Counted from the stretch's first letter, positions 1 to 12,799 are shown. The stretch is 64,000 nt of DNA from Vesta saturnalis (GCA_036346205.1 JARFJB010002472.1:5914001-5978000), one strand, 5' to 3'. Numbers and translations are program-made. The notes: generated by a model from the sequence alone, not told the origin.

Positions 1-1540
1 GATTCCGTTATGAAGTGAAAATTTATTTTATGATCTTATTCACTGCCAACAAAATAAACATCGGATCCAAAATAATTGAAGAATTTATTAACACACGATC
101 TTGAAAAACGAAACAATTACAATTTTAGCGAACAGTGATCGGTAACCTTATTCTTAACTTAGGTTAAAATAATTGTTTCTGGTCTCTCAACTCTACGTCG
201 ATCGCGTTTCAATTCCGATAGTGTTTACGATAATTGTTACTTACATGTAAACACAAATAACACTAACACTATGACTTGTTAGTCAATAAAATTTCAAAAA
301 GCAAGAGAGTGAGAAATCAGGAGCAATTCCTTTTATACATTTCTCCTAGATACCAAATTTTCAATTTTTTCTACATTACACACAAAAGATTCTAGCTTCT
401 GATTGGTCTAAACAAAATTGTAAACTTAACTAAAACCTAAATTATGCTATATCTTCTTTAACACAGATTTGGAATCAGTGCAAAATTTCGCATAAAAGAC
501 ACCTCACAAGCCCTATTTTGCTTCGATAAGTTTCATTCTGACAATTTATAATCTAAATTTACTAATATCAAAAAAATATTACATCCTACAACTAAACTAA
601 TTACATATTCAAATTCCACATAAAAACTGTATCAGAATACATTTATTTTAACCCATTTTATTTAAATTTTACAATATTTCCACCTTCGCATTTAAAATTT
701 AGTTAGTTAACCTAACTTTTCTAACTTTATGTTTATATTACATATTTATAGTTAAATTCCTTGTTGAAATGAGGAAACCTACTATTAAATGTTTCCATAA
801 TTTATCTTAAACTTATCTTCCTATAAACACTATAATTTTGTGCAGTTCTTACAAATAATACTTAACCCAACTTAATATAAATTTACTTTTAATTTGTGTA
901 ATAACTGTTTATAACACTTGAAATGTTCATAAAATGTGTTCTTATATCTGTCTCTAACACCAATACTGTTCACTTGTAATTGGCAATTTTGTATAAATTT
1001 GCAATTTTATATTAAATATCAATCTGCACAATTGTTGTTCATGTACTTAATTATGTTTTTAAGTCACTATCACTTCTTGTGCACGTTTTATATACATTGT
1101 ATTTGAATTACAAATATATTATGTTCGTACCATACCCTTTCTTTCATATTTCAAATAGTTTATGCATTGTACCTAATACTATACATTCTGCATATTATAA
1201 TTATCATACTCCATGTGATCAATATCTGATATGTGTTCAAAATATTAAAATTCCTTGAATAAAATGCGAAATTACATAAATATGTTACACGAAACTAATC
1301 GTACCCATTAATATTAATCATGTTAACCTTTCTCACATGGTACTGGTATGCTTTTATGAAAATAACAACCATGTGCAAACCCCACCAAGCCTGTTTTGTT
1401 ACATCAAAATCATAATTGTGCACTCGTAACTATTTTCTCATTGAAAACGAACTGTGTACTTCCACAAATTTATCTACTATAGAGAAATTCAAACTCAATA
1501 AACTCTAGCCTCATTATTATGCCTACTTCTAATCTCTCAA
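1..1540. other. AT-rich stretch, no gene recognised
   Basis: About 1.5 kb of AT-rich sequence with no long open frame and no protein motif I recognise on either strand. It ends in a short (TA)n run at about 1544-1568 that abuts the 3' end of the Penelope-like relic. It could hold an unrecognised LTR or non-coding repeat; I cannot tell. Confidence 0.5.
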
Positions 1541-1574
1541 CAAAATATATATATATATATATATATAACTATTG

Positions 1575-2353
1575 GCATCCATATGGGTTTCAGTTCCACA
1601 CAAGCTCGGCTTATTGAATTTCCTGCTAGTTTCCGACGAGTTGTATTCTCGTCCTTTGCCACTATCTGTATGTTATCCCATTGGATGCGGTGGTCTTCGT
1701 TCCAGACATGTTCGGCGATTCTTTACTTTTCTTTTTCGCCCTTGCGGACGTTGTTCTTATGTTCCTGGGTTCCCACATTTGGGTGGTCTACTGCTCTCTC
1801 CTATTGTATGGTTTGGTTTTGGTTAGTATTCCACTGACCGTTTTGGTCGATTTGAAGGCACTGCGTATCATGTATTTGCTGCTTATCCTTCGTATTTTGT
1901 CTGAGGTACCTTGTATATATGGTATTATCGCTGTATATTTAGGTTCTTCTTTTTCGGTTACCCTTTGCCTGTTTAGGTTAGGTGTTAGGTCGGGGTAGCC
2001 ATTTTATTTGAGTATTCTAGCGATATTTTCTTTTTCTTTGTTCGGGTCCTCTTGTTTTGAGAATATTGTTTTTGCTCTATCGTACAAGCATTTTGCCACG
2101 CCTAACTTCACGTTTTTGTGGTTTCCTGTATACACTTGTCGTGAAAGTGTGTACAGGTGCACCCAGGAATGGCAGTTTTTGTTCCGACTCCAATTCCATT
2201 GTGAATTTTATGAAGGCTGCGCGGCTATTTAGATTATCTAGGAATTTATCTAGCTTATGCTTGCCGTATTGCCAAACTACGAACGTATCCTCCACGGATC
2301 TAAGCCAAATCCTTGGTTTCTCTATGAATTCGGATATCGCTTGCTCTTCGAAG

Positions 2354-2447
<94 letters not shown>

Positions 2448-2868
2448 CTCACTATGGGTGATAGTGAGGAACCCATAGCCAAACAAACTCTTGTTGGTAG
2501 AACTTGTCTTCTACCTGGAAATATGTAGTTCTAATGCATACTGTCAGAAGTTCCATTATTGTGTTTACCGAGAGTTTCTTGCGTTCGTCTAACGTTTTAT
2601 CCTTTTCTAGCTTGTCCCTTATGATAGTTAGTGCCTTATTAGTAGGCACATTTGTGAATAGACTCACATTGTCGAAGCTTACCAGTATTTCTTCGTGGTT
2701 TGGTTGAAAACCATCAGAAACCTTTGCGGAATGTTGGACGAGGGCGTACAAAATTAGTACAATAATTAGTTGCCATAGTTGGGTTACAGGTTGTCGAGTT
2801 TCCATAAGTCCAGCTTGAGCCATTTGTTCAGATTTATTAACAACGTATGCTTGGATAGCTTTTAACGT
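1575..2868 (-). pseudogene. Penelope-like element: RT and GIY-YIG endonuclease relic
   Basis: Degenerate minus-strand copy of a Penelope-like retroelement polyprotein. Reading down from 2868, the reverse transcriptase comes first: fingers/palm residues such as VSFDNVSLFTNVP near 2660-2690, then the AMGSSLSP motif near 2475. After the microsatellite come RSVEDTFVVW (the YxDD active site, damaged to SVED) and KFTMELE near 2150. The endonuclease follows at 1590-1990, recognised from NNVRKGEKEK, AEHVWNEDHR and VAKDENTTRRKL. It is the same sequence family as the better GIY-YIG copy at 47.5 kb. Several stops and frameshifts, plus loss of part of the GIY-YIG core near 1790, make it non-functional. 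The upstream neighbour on this strand is a gypsy pol relic meeting it at about 2870. Family assignment is by motif recognition and is firm; exact ends are approximate. Confidence 0.85.
2355..2444. repeat. Compound (CA)n(TA)n microsatellite inside Penelope RT
   Basis: An uninterrupted CA run switches to a TA run with no other sequence between. It sits between the AMGSSLSP segment and the DFEEQA segment of the Penelope RT, where related RTs carry a short peptide (typically ANIYME) whose codons can contain ACATATATA. Confidence 0.95.
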
Positions 2869-2869
2869 A

Positions 2870-4330
2870 ACGTGTTACGACTTATTTCATCTTAGGTAAC
2901 CTTTGATGGACCTTTTAGGTACCAACATCACCAGAATGAGAATCGTCGTGATCGTCTTTTAATAAATCTTTTTGTTTACCTTTGGGTATTACCAGTTTTC
3001 AATACTCTGATTCGAAAAAAAGCTCAGGTACCTTACAACAATCATGCTTATAAACATGCCTGTTACACATTTTTCATTACGGGTACTTCAGAAGAAAATT
3101 GATTATTTTATCTTTTAGGTTATCGTACAAGCAGTTATTAAAATTTCTTGCAGACTTTTGTGCAGATTTTACGATGTCAATAAAAAAGGAACTGATCTTG
3201 ACAGAACATCGGAGACCAAATTTTCTTTCCCTCTTCTATGCATGACGGTATAATTATGCGGCTGTAAACCGGTTATCTATTTAGCGAATCGATCTGTCCG
3301 GTCATTCAGATTATTTAACTGTATTAATGACGCATGATCAATAACTATTGTAAAGGCTGTTCCTTCTATATGGTGATGAAGTTTTTCAACTGCGTAGGTA
3401 GATGGAAAGTTTCTTTCATGTCTAGTCAAAAGTCAAAAAGCGTGATACATAACATACAGCATTTTCCTCATGTTTAACAAAATCTTGAGTTAAAAGTGCA
3501 CCAATACCAAAGCCCGAGAAATCAGTTTAGACAGTAAATGGTCGGCTAAAATTAGGACAAGGTATAATAGGACAAGCCACTATACACTGTTTACTTTCTT
3601 AGAAGACGATGACAGCTATCATCTCAAAATAAAACATATATTTTTTCTTGATAAGGTTTCAGAGGAACCACGAAATTTGATATAAAACGCCGATACCAAA
3701 TACATATTCCTAGTAGTCACCGGAGCTCAACAACACTTGTCGTTGGTTATAAATTCAAAATACTTTGCACTTGATGGTTATCAAAGTGGATTCTCTCTAA
3801 TTCAAAAATAACGAAGGTACATAAAGAGCGGCAAAAATTACATTTATCCTCACTTATTGGTAAACCATGTTGAATCAAACGATCGAATAACTTCTAGAGC
3901 ATTTCAAGGTGTGAGTCAAATTCAAGCGAAATTACTATTATATTGTCTAGATAGAGAAGTACAAATCATTCCAAATCAACACCTAAATTTATAAATTAAG
4001 AGCTGCTAATAACCATGGGAATTGGTTAAAGTAATCAGAAAGCGACAAAATTGATACATTCTACGACCTGGTACAGTCAATGCTGTATAATCTCTACTAG
4101 AAAGATTAACGGGTATTTGTCAATAGGGAGACTTGATGCCAAAAGAGCTTCACGAAACCTGTCTAAAATTTATGATTCATAGAAAACGATATTAGCATTT
4201 TTTTGATATTACACTATTTGGTGACCTGTAATCTACGCAAATCTCTGGACATACGAACTAACAATGTTGGAGAGAACCAACAGCCTTTATATGGTTCTTT
4301 CAAATTAACTTTATTGCAGTAATTTTTATG
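2870..4330 (-). pseudogene. Ty3/gypsy pol relic (RT, RNase H, start of integrase)
   Basis: Heavily frameshifted minus-strand gypsy-type pol. From high to low coordinates: a CVDYRS-like RT motif near 4220; TVPG..MYQFCR and LTNS near 4040-4080; the FDSHLEML segment near 3920; the start of RNase H near 3540 (FSRPFTV, TDFSGFGIGALLTQ); IEGTAFTIVIDHASLIQLNN near 3330; the VSDVLSR end of RNase H near 3200; and a degenerate integrase zinc-finger start (DDHDDSHSGDVGT) near 2920. No frame is open for more than a few dozen codons, and I did not find the catalytic YLDD intact. No LTRs were recognised. It joins the Penelope relic at about 2870. This is a different lineage from the gypsy copies at 9 kb and 26 kb, judged by motif wording. 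Confidence 0.8.
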
Positions 4331-5904
4331 AACATATTCATCAAGGCTTTTAAAAAAATATGACATATTATTGAAAATATTGAAACACCGCTTGTTACTT
4401 TCCCGCTAATAATATTATTTTTTTGTATGGAATCATACATTTTAAGCATTAAAAATTAATTCCTCGTGTTCGTTTTCCATGAAAATGGTACCACACAAGC
4501 CTTAGTAACATTAACTGATCAGTAAAAAATAATCATCAAGATTCGTAATTCGCCCCTTTCGCCCCCCTCCACGCGCGCATAGAGAACAAACCTGATTTCC
4601 CTCCACAGCTTAAAATGATCATTGTGGGGCACCCTATCCATGGTAGAAGTTTGATCCTTGTAATCCAGAGCGCACAAAAATGCTCAAATATCGAAGTAAT
4701 ACCTCCGACTGTAGGTAAAGTAAGTTGCAGTGTTTTTTTATCTTTACTATTTAGCTACTAACTAATACATACTAAGGTAAAATTACAAAAATATACCAGA
4801 AGGTCCTATTGATGAAAACCTGAAAAAGGATGATATAGATTATAGAATGTCCAACATGTCGATATAGCACAGCACAAATGGTTCGACTAAATAAATTAGT
4901 TCACTTGCAATTTTCATCGAACCGAAATAAGTGCGGTAAGAGGGCGAAAAAAGGACAAGGTAATCGCCGATGTCAGATGTTCATAAACTATTTCTGAGTA
5001 CAACTGCCACATGGGCAGTTTCAAACTGAAAAATTTAAATCAAAATTATTCAAGGTAAAATGGCCCTATGTACGACCAAAAGCAAAAAACGTTTCCAGTT
5101 ATGTAAATTTTTAATATACCAGGGTACAAGAACTTGAGACAATGAATACTGAGAAACCGATTCTCCACCTTAAGGTCACTCAGAGACCACTGGATAATGG
5201 AAGAAGCATGTTTAATTTTATTTCGAACCATCTGTATTACTTATCGTTCACGTTCTGCCTTTTGACTGTGGTTGACCTTGGAGCCGGATTTTGTTGGACG
5301 ATGAACAAGCATTTTCATTGTTAGCGTTTTCCCATAAGATCATGTCCTGGAATGGTATTTTCCGGGTGGTTTGATAATATTTAATATATTAAAGATCAAA
5401 CTACTTAGCGTTACTACAACACAATAATATTCAATATAATCTTTTAAATACATGCGCTTAATTGTTATAGTAGGTTTATTCATTATATTATTTCTTATAT
5501 ATTATCTACTGACGACGATGACTTATATAGTTATAGAAACGTATAATTTACCGTAAAATTACACGACTAGGTACCAAAAAAAGATATGTATTTGCAATTG
5601 TGACTCTCAATTCTAAAAATGTACAGTCCCATAAAATATTAAAAAGACGATTAATACAAATCATATGAAAGAAAAATTACAGCTATAACATTATTTGGAG
5701 CCATAAAGCATACATTTCAGGTGCTAGAATTTTTAATTAATAAAATAACCGCAGCTTACCATAAGACTTGACGAAGGAAATTTTGGGTTTAATGTGAGGT
5801 GTACAAACGAGATCGTTTAGTATATTATATTTTCAAAGCCACTCATATTTCGGTAGATACATCCATATATTTGAACACAGCTTGAAAGATTTTCTTTATA
5901 GTAT
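4331..5904. other. No recognisable gene; short unassigned frames
   Basis: No motif recognised. Opposed open frames of about 60 codons occur at 5046-5324 without similarity to anything I know. A C-rich patch at 4555-4575 (gcccctttcgcccccctcc) stands out from the AT-rich background. Confidence 0.4.
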
Positions 5905-5914
5905 TCCTTTAAAC

Positions 5915-6045
5915 AAGTGCGAATGGTTATTTTCAACAAGATGGTGTCTCGTCTGATAATGGATTAGTTGTTCGAAATTATATAAATGACGTGGGGACAC
6001 TGGGACCCATAAAATTGCCATCAATCCAATCACTACCAACCAATT
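5915..6045 (+). pseudogene. Fragment of DD41D Tc1/mariner-type transposase
   Basis: A short plus-strand frame reads YFQQDGVSSDNGLVVRNYIN and then GTLGPIKLPS. This is the second catalytic-aspartate region of the same transposase family found complete at 31 kb and 58 kb, where it reads FQQDGAPAHN. Only about 40 codons are recognisable, and the downstream PPRSPDLT segment is scrambled. A GGGTGTCCGG...ATCTCGAAAC block at 6324-6366 looks like the terminal-repeat style of this family and may be the end of the same copy. Confidence 0.65.
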
Positions 6046-6634
6046 CTGAATGCAATAAGGCCTTTGAGAAGGAGCTGCAATATGTGTATGTCTCATGAAA
6101 GGGGACACTATATGTAATGTTAGTAACTTTTCATCAATCTCAGTGGGTTTATTCATTTGTGTCCTCCTTTGCTAATTAATTTCTTATGCTCGAAGCACCC
6201 ATAAGCGAAATTGTTTTCGTGAAGAACCTATCTCGAGTTTTCAACTCATTTACACGTTTTCAATCTAGACCTTTTTTAAGATAACGTCACTGTGCGAGCG
6301 TGCGTGTGAATACGTATGTATAGCGGGTGTCCGGTTACGGTTGGTCACCAGCCGTATCTCGAAACGATTGATCCTAGAACTTCTGGAAAAACAAACTTAA
6401 GATAAAAGTAACCACGAAAAGATCATTAAAAATTGAAATAAGGAGGTAAGTGGCATTTTGGGTTTTTTAAATTTAAGTATAGTATTCCACAACTTTGATT
6501 TATTACTTATGGCTCTATCTTTCGAAATAAGGTGAGGGGGAAGAATTTCGTTATAGGAAAAATACGATAACCCGGGGTTGCTCTTACCGATTTTAAGGAG
6601 TTTAGTCTCATTTGAAAGATAATTTATAACTATG
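6046..6634. other. Flank with possible DD41D terminal repeat
   Basis: Holds the GGGTGTCCGG-type block at 6324-6366, which resembles the other long-TIR elements here (a G-rich start followed by ATCTCG.AAAC). Otherwise no gene was seen. The TA at 6635-6636 is the left TSD of the next element. Confidence 0.35.
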
Positions 6635-6636
6635 TA

Positions 6637-8783
6637 CAGTCGGCGCGGCCAAAGAATGCCTCGTGTCGCGCATGGATGTTCGTGCATTCGGCCGTATTCG
6701 TTAACGCAATAGCGACTGAAAGCATTACCAGTGGCGTCGGTGTCGCGTTTTCAATTATTCGTCACCAAACCACAAGAAATTTTAAAATATTTTATTTATT
6801 TGAATTACATATGAACGGTAATAGTTTAAACATGTATAAAATAAAAAAATAACCATGTTGACAAGTAATAAATTTTATATTTAAATTACAAATGAACACA
6901 ACAGTTTAATCGCTTATGAAAATCAAAAAAGTATAAGTTCGATTTTTAATTATAGAAACAGAATAGGCTGTATTTTAAGAGCATTATTCAGGATTTAAAA
7001 AAATTATGATATTTCTTAGGTAATCAATTTTTATATTTCCATACATTTTGGGGAAAAGTTACTCAAACGGCGATAATTACCTACTATAATAATATTAGAT
7101 ACTACTAACAAATAAGTCACACAATCATTCATCACTAGGCCAGCCACTTTCAGTCTCTGATCGTCCTACAAATTTATCACCAGTTTTTCGAGTTGTACGT
7201 CAATCAGTATTTCGTTCTCAAAATATTTTTTTTCCTGGTCGATTACCTTCTTACAGCACTTTTGCCAGTTTTCTTGAGTAACAACCGCTAATTCTTCTTC
7301 CAACAATCTTCTAACGTGGTTGAAGTTAAAGGTGGTATTTCTCTTTGCAACATTATTTTTCACTCAATCGGGTTTAAGTCCGGGTGATAGGGAGATAGTC
7401 GCAGCACCGTATGTGCTTCATTACTTAATATACAATCAAACTTGTACGTTATATGTTCCTTTTTGTGTAGCTTAATTATTTCATAAAGTTGTGGTCTGTA
7501 CATCAAAGGAGTGAACGGTATCTTTTTCTCTATTAACCACTTCACTATATCTGCCTTTTTCGAATTACTTGTTGGAGCACGATCCACCTGAACATTATGG
7601 TACGGCGCATTATCAATAACCAGAACCGATTGTGGAGGCAAGTTTGGTGAAAGTTCCTCACGTAACCGTTTTTCGTAGTTGTTACCATTCATCTCGTCGT
7701 GATAGTCTCCGCTGCTAGTTCCTGATTTAAATATCAGACTACAACCTGGTAAAAAACCCATTTCACCTCCTGCGTGTACCACAATCATTCTTGGCCTTTG
7801 AAAATTGCAGACAGCAGTCCGTTAGTTGTGTCATTACTCCACGACGTTGAATGTGTGTGTCCACTATGAACATATGTTTCGTCCATGTAGGTAATTGGAC
7901 GATTTAATTCTCGGTAGAATTGAATTTTTTGTAAGTAAGTAATTCTTAGAGTCCTTATATCGTTCTTCTCTATTAAAAGTTTTCTATTATTCTCAGTTCG
8001 ATGCCAGGTCTTTTAATATAACACGAAAAGATGTAGCACCACCGTGCCAACCTAAGTCATTGTGGAGTCTCTCGCGTAGAGCAGGAATTGTCACCTGTGC
8101 ACCCTCGGTCTTGTGAAAATTATATACTATATTGCGAAAAAGGGTCTTTTCGAAATCTTCCAAGTCGGTCACAGGAGACGGACGTGGGCCTTTCTTGCCT
8201 GGAGTTGAAAATCTTGGTTTTTCCTCTTCTGTTGGACTTTCACCCTCTTTAATAATTTTGCCACTGATCTAACAGACACTTTTGTTGCTTCAGACACGGT
8301 TTCTTTTAATTACTTCAAGGTATGTGTGGGGTGTAAGTTTTTCAAATAACTGTACACATTATATATCACCTCACGCGTTTGACCACTTATTACTTGGCCA
8401 CTTTTTCCCAATGTAGAACTCATATTTCTACACTCGCTTTTAAATCACAGCTGAAAACGAACTAACTAATAAAAACATTTTTGAATATTTGCTAATCTAT
8501 TGTTAATAATAGTAAGGAATGTCAACTATTAGGATTTCTTTAATGAGAATTACATGCGCCGCAAAACTACTTATTTATTTTACTGTTTATTGTGAAAGTA
8601 TTTGTTGTTTATACATATTTGTCTAATAAATTAATAACAGAAATAAATAATTAATTAGTTTAATACATGATAATAAACGGAACGCGCTTTTGGTGGCGAC
8701 GCCACTGACATGCCGCGCTTAAGAGACATGAAGATGGACGAATGCGCATCCAACTTCCAGGCATTCTTTGGCCGCGCTGACTG
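6637..8783 (-). mobile_element. Tc1/mariner-superfamily DNA transposon, DD82E type
   Basis: A complete 2.15-kb element. Both ends carry the same terminal inverted repeat beginning CAGTCGGCGCGGCC (left) or CAGTCAGCGCGGCC (right) and continuing AAAGAATGCC, about 24 bp with one mismatch. Each end is bounded by TA (6635-6636 and 8784-8785), the canonical Tc1/mariner target duplication. A second short GC-rich inverted segment (accAGTGGCGTCG / GCGACGCCACTG) lies just inside. The single transposase gene is on the minus strand and is broken. Confidence 0.9.
7166..8423 (-). pseudogene. DD82E transposase (broken)
   Basis: Transposase of the element around it. The start chosen is the ATG at 8423, followed by MSSTLGKSGQVISGQTREV, a typical N-terminal lead into helix-turn-helix DNA-binding motifs. 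The first catalytic aspartate is in ITYMDETYVH near 7880. The second is in VLVIDNAPYHN near 7620. The glutamate is in HPDLNPIE at 7360-7365. I count 82 residues between the second Asp and the Glu, against 34 in classical Tc1; the extra block includes PTSNSKKADIVKWL and LYEIIKLHK. Damage: a stop after about 37 codons, frameshifts between 7790 and 8250, and a small deletion right after the catalytic Glu (about 7355) that shifts the C-terminal 65 codons out of frame. The group matches what I recall being named DD82E/Sailor; that name is from memory and unverified. Confidence 0.85.
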
Positions 8784-8785
8784 TA

Positions 8786-9045
8786 TTTTTACAGTAATTG
8801 TATTTCACGTAAGATCTGCAAGGTGGCGTTTTCTGCAAAAATTTTAAATTTACATTAAGTTCTCAAAAATATCTAACGCAATGGTACATCTTTTATACCA
8901 TGATCCTCTTGTACATAAAATATCTAAAAGAATGCCGCACACTAGAAGTCGCTATCTTTTTTAAACGGAGGTTACGAGCAAGAATAATCACTTCAGGGCA
9001 ATTATTTCCTTTCTACGGCAACACTCCGTGCTAAAGTATTTATTT
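8786..9045. other. Non-coding flank between two elements
   Basis: About 260 bp with no recognised feature; it ends at the abrupt 5' truncation point of the following gypsy pol, just before the codons for TAFTVPRRG. Confidence 0.5.
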
Positions 9046-11262
9046 ATGCAGACTGCTTTTACTGTTCCACGTAGAGGATTATTTGAGTATACTGTTATGC
9101 CCATGGGACTTACCAACGCACCCAGTACTTTGCAACGATTTATGGATTCAATTTTAGGTCATGATTTATCCAAATCGGCTTTTGTTTATTTGGACGATAT
9201 TGTTATATTTTCAAGTACATTTAAGGAACATATTGCTATTTTAAGAGAAGTTTTTAAAAGGCTTAATGATTCCAAATTAAATATTAATTTAGATAAACGT
9301 GAATTTTGTAAACCTCAATTATCATATTTAGGTTTTGTTGTCGATAAGAATGGTCTTCATACTGATCCTTCAAAGGTGGAAGCTATTGCTAAATTTCCTC
9401 AACCAAATACTTTTACAGAAGTTAAACGTTTTATTGGAATGTGTTCTTGGTGTAGACGTTTCATTCATGATTTTTCCACAATTTTAGCCCCGATTAATAA
9501 TTTATCGAAAGGTAAAAAGAAATCTCAAAAAGTTTTATGGAATACAGAAGCGAACGATTCATTTTTGAAAATTAAATCTCTATTAGTTGGTGCTCCTACC
9601 TTAGCTAATCCAGTTTTTTCTAAAACATTTTATTTACAATGTGATGCTTCCAATTGTGGTGTTGGGTGTGTTTCAACTCAAGGTGAAGGAGAGGATGAGA
9701 TTGTCATTGCTTATGGTTCTCGTACTTTAAATAAAGCCGAGCAAAATTATTCAATTACAGAGCGTGAGTTACTTGCCTTTATTCTTGGAATTCAAAAGTT
9801 TAGACCTTATAATATTGAAGGTACCAATTTTAAAGTTATTACTAATTATCATTCACTTATTTGGCTCAATAATTTAAAAGATCCCTCAGGTCGATTAGCC
9901 CGATGGAGTGTTAAACTTCAGCAATTTGATTTTGAAGTTATTTACAGAAAAGGTAAATTAAATGTTGTTCCTGATTCACTTTCTAGAGCACCTTTGGAAG
10001 TTAGTTCTTTAGAATTTTCTGCTGTAGATTTAGACGATTGGTATAAGAAAATGTTAGCCAACGTTTCTAAAAATCCTGAATTATTTCCTGATTGGAGAGT
10101 GGAAGATAATAAACTCTGCAAATTTATTTCAAATGATTTAAACATCGAATCCAATTTAGTGGAATGGAAATTAGTTGTTCCTAAATCTTTAAGGAAAGAT
10201 ATTTTACAAAAATTTCGTGATGAACCTACATCAGCACATTTTGGTGTTTTTAAAACTTTTTCAAAAATTAAAGAATTTTATTATTGGCCAAAAATGAAGT
10301 CCGACATTTCCAAATACATTGTAAATTGCAATATTTGTAACCGAAGCAAGTCTTCACAATTTAATCATTATGGTTTTATGGGTAAAGAGAAATATGTTTC
10401 TTATCCTTTGCAATGTGTTTCTATTGATTTAGTGGGTCCTTTTCCAAGATCGAAGAGTTCTAATACAGTTTAATTAGTTATTTGTGATTGGTTTACTAAA
10501 TTTACTTTGATTCATACAATGCGCAGTGCTACCGCTAAAGGTATTTGTCAATATATTGAAAATTATGTATTTCTAGTTTACGGTGTTCTTCAAATTTGTA
10601 TGGTGGACAACGGTCCTCAATTCAAAAGTGCACAATTTTAAAATTTAATGAGTTCTTAAAAAGTTCAATTCATTTGGTTTAATGCAAGTTATCATCCCCA
10701 AGTAAATTTTGTTGAGAGAGTTAATAAAGTGGTAGGTACTGCAATTAGGTCTTATATTAAAGATGATCACAAGGAATGGGATGTTGAAATTCACAAAATT
10801 GCCCATGCTATTCGTAATGCTGTACATGAGTCTACTACATTTTCACCTTCCTTTTTGCCATTTGGTCGAACACTTACAATTTCTGGAGAATTTTATGGTC
10901 GACTAAAGGATTATAAAGATGATGATTTATTTATTACTAACCGTGAACAATTAGTTCAAGATTTAAATGAACTTTCACCCGTTTTTAAACATGTTAAACA
11001 AAATTTACACACAGCTTACGAAAGAAATTCAAAATCTTACAATTTGCGACGTCGTCCATTGAAATTAAACATCGGCGATTTAGTTTGGATAAAGAATTTT
11101 ACTTTATCTGATGCGACTAGGAATTATAGTCAAAAGTTTGCTCCTAAATTTATTGAAGCAAAAGTTATTGAGGTGTTAGGTCCAACTACGTACCGATTGG
11201 CCACCCCTATTGATAATAAACCATTAGGTGTTTTTCATGTTGAATATTTAAAACCCCATTAA
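9046..11262 (+). pseudogene. Ty3/gypsy pol, 5'-truncated (RT-RNase H-integrase)
   Basis: The best-preserved coding stretch in the window. It begins inside the RT palm at TAFTVPRRGLFEYTVMPMG, so gag, protease and the RT fingers are missing. RT has the intact YLDDIVIFS active site near 9190. RNase H has FYLQCDAS, TERELLAFI, ITNYHSLIWL (the usual Asp here reads Asn) and VPDSLSRAP. Integrase has the zinc finger (AHFGVFKTF, YYWPKM, CNICNRSK; its first His reads Arg), DLVGP near 10430, VDNGPQF near 10610 and FVERVNK near 10715, covering the D,D,E triad. The C-terminal tail runs from LNIGDLVWIK to FHVEYLKPH and ends at the stop at 11260. Breaks: TAA at 10471 in the integrase core and stops/frameshift at 10640-10680. 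Internal codons are AT-rich like the surroundings. No chromodomain or envelope gene was recognised downstream. Confidence 0.92.
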
Positions 11263-12799
11263 TTCTTAATTATTTTTCTATTCCTAGTATTTTTGAGACT
11301 TTTACATTCTGGTTTTCTTATTTACATTTTAATTATTTTGATGATTTTTCAAAATAATTTGATTTTTTGTGCTTATTTCGCACATTATTTTATTTTATAT
11401 TTTTGTGGCTTTGCAAACCACTTATTTTATTTTTGCTACATTTGTTTAGCACGATTGTTGATATTTAGATCACATTGTGCGATTGTTTTGCCGATTTTTG
11501 TGACATTAGTTCACAGGTAGATTATCTTCCTTTGTTGGATTTACAATTTGCTATTGTTACAATAGTAAAATTTAAGATAACCATTTTGAGTTTACCTCTG
11601 ATCGTTATTTACCGTGAAATTTTCAAACTCTTAACCGTTGATAAGAAAACTAGTAATGCTTGTATACATTTTTATGTTTTATTTGATTTAGTTATTTTGG
11701 TTTCCCTGAAAGTGTTTCGAAACTCTAGCTTTTGACGATTCCTGATGTGTTTAGTGTTTTATTCTTGGACGGTGCTTGAGGACTTCGGTTCGCCTCGTGT
11801 CAACCTCGATTAGTTCACTTCCCGATTGTGACTTCCTGATTATGACGTTTTAGTAGTTTTAGGGGGGGTTATGTTGGGTTCGTAAGAGTGCATCGTCCTT
11901 TTCTTTGCTACTTTATCTAGATTTCGACCTATTTACGAAACGTGCGTGTTAGTTAGGGGTATGTTTAGTCTTGGACGACGGCTGTGGAACAACATCAAAC
12001 CTGAATCTCGTGATGGGTAGAGTGGCCTCTCTTGTTCTCCACGACGAAGCATCCTGAACTAATTTGCCATGGAAATAGTCGTAACTTGGATTTACCGATT
12101 TTGACTTACCGAAAGTGACTGTGGTGGGTGTGTAGTGATGTACCTAGGAGGATTGGTTTGAGACCACCGGGGTAGGCTAATTGAACCGCTCTCTCTCTCT
12201 CTCTCTCTCGGCCTCAAGTCTCGCGATTGTTATGGTTAGTCCGGAAGGAGTTTAACTCTCGAGTGGAGTGGCATTTTGGCGTGATTTTTTATCGTTGCAC
12301 CTGAAAACTGTTCCCGGGTTCCCCGCCCGCTCACCCTTCAGGTCATGGTTGGTTTCTGTTCTCTTTTACCTTAGCTTCAATTTTTGTTACCAGGTTTTCA
12401 TTTTGCTCCTGTGATGGTGGTTTGCTTCACAAACCCCACCAGCTAAAGTTTTTTGCTTTATTAAATGTTCGGGTCGTCTAGCTCGACTAGTGGCGTGTGC
12501 TGGTGGTAGCGAATCATTAACTTTTATGGTGTTGCGAGGGGTCTTTCCTGACCAACATTACCGCATTTTCCGTAGTTCTTCGTACACTTAGTATAGGATT
12601 TTGTTCTATTTAATTTTTTATTTAGCATTTTGATTTTTTCCCTATTTTATTTAGATTTTAGGTATTACTGTTTACATTTTACTTGAATTTTAATTAGCTT
12701 AACATTTTTTATTTCCTTAGATTTTAATAAATTCATTTATTAGCTTAGCGTTTGGAATCTCCGCTTTGGTGATCTCCGAGTCTAAATTTTAGGAGGGGG
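11263..12799 (+). other. Long 3' untranslated part of the gypsy element
   Basis: Between the pol stop and the LTR lie 1.5 kb without a recognisable domain. A T-rich 75-codon frame at 11293-11520 is hydrophobic by composition and I do not treat it as a gene. A (CT)n run occurs at 12190-12209. The stretch ends in the polypurine tract AGGAGGGGG at 12791-12799, the usual plus-strand primer directly before a 3' LTR. Confidence 0.6.

Noticed and set aside
1572..2232. Plus-strand frames of 74-105 codons
   Set aside because: They are antisense shadows of the minus-strand Penelope endonuclease, whose frame carries recognisable motifs.
11293..11735. Possible envelope-like hydrophobic frames after gypsy integrase
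   Set aside because: Hydrophobicity follows from T-rich composition; no signal/cleavage/fusion layout, cysteine pattern or adequate length.
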